Assembly (NCBI GenBank): GCA_964413185.1
Contig: CAYPSX010000244.1
Location: forward strand, 1 to 5,587
Origin: Salinivirga sp964413185
Lineage (GTDB): Bacteria > Bacteroidota > Bacteroidia > Bacteroidales > Salinivirgaceae
Direction: 5' to 3'
DNA length: 5,587 nt
Part shown: one piece after another, positions 5,569 to 5,587 of the stretch
How positions within the stretch are numbered: position 1 is the stretch's first letter
Layout of the letters: each line of letters begins with the position of its first letter
Notes under the pieces: model-generated
What the model was told of the DNA's origin: nothing
The model's input: only the letters and a program-made list of their open reading frames with translations
Databases searched by the model: none
Translations under genes and position numbers: made by a program

Positions 5569-5587
5569 GAACCGTGCGTACGGGTCT
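5569..5587 (-). ncRNA. Group II intron domain V, 3' half
   Basis: The minus strand reads AGACCCGTACGCACGGTTC, matching the 3' strand of domain V (the …GTACGxACGGTTC side). The AGA at the edge would be the end of a GNRA-type loop. The 5' strand, with the catalytic triad, lies outside the window. Domain V is joined to domain VI by a three-base linker. Confidence 0.78.

Larger units (their letters stand above)
5513..5587 (-). mobile_element. Group II intron, 3' end only (cut by the right edge)
   Basis: Read on the minus strand, the last 75 bases contain the 3' half of domain V, a linker, and a complete domain VI, ending CTACTTGAT at 5513. That end resembles the 3' ends of known bacterial group II introns such as Ll.LtrB (…CTACTTCAC). 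The final AT obeys the AY rule for group II 3' splice sites. The ribozyme body and any reverse transcriptase/maturase would lie to the right, outside the window. The intron runs leftward, toward the T9SS gene terminator, and has inserted in or after an unknown unit to the right, not in the T9SS gene. Subclass cannot be assigned safely; domain VI with a clear bulged A and the 7-nt spacing favours a lariat-forming IIA/IIB-like intron. Confidence 0.82.

Overview
The window looks like chromosomal DNA of a Bacteroidota member, probably a free-living anaerobe or facultative anaerobe of the Marinilabiliales/Prolixibacteraceae kind. That placement is inferred from four things: a secreted protein with a type IX secretion (T9SS) C-terminal sorting domain, promoters of the Bacteroidota TAnnTTTG type, AT-rich leaders without Shine-Dalgarno sequences, and a four-subunit 2-oxoacid:ferredoxin oxidoreductase. 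No rRNA, tRNA or CRISPR array is visible.

Layout. Bases 1-104 hold no certain gene and end in a rightward terminator (105-132). A leftward Lrp/AsnC regulator (131-595) follows. Its control region (about 596-835) is shared with a rightward four-gene operon, porG-porD-porA-porB (836-3799), encoding all subunits of a pyruvate (or related 2-oxoacid) ferredoxin oxidoreductase. Between the two divergent start regions lies a perfect 9-bp inverted repeat with two flanking AT-rich dyads. These are good candidates for operators of the Lrp protein. After porB comes a 338-bp AT-rich gap without a gene, then a 408-residue secreted T9SS cargo protein (4138-5364) and a strong bidirectional terminator (5397-5449).

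The last 75 bases (5513-5587) are the 3' end of a group II intron on the minus strand. Domain VI with its bulged branch-point adenosine and half of domain V can be folded by eye. The intron body and any reverse transcriptase/maturase lie beyond the right edge.

How the genes work together. PorA and PorB form the thiamine-diphosphate catalytic core, PorG completes the CoA-dependent reaction, and PorD passes electrons through two [4Fe-4S] clusters to ferredoxin. Together they convert pyruvate and CoA to acetyl-CoA, CO2 and reduced ferredoxin. An Lrp-type regulator, whose family senses amino acids or related small molecules, next to this operon suggests local control of the 2-oxoacid/acetyl-CoA node. 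The T9SS protein and the intron appear unrelated to the operon. Nothing in the window is clearly a new system. The best leads are the structured lrp/por control region and the edge-truncated group II intron.
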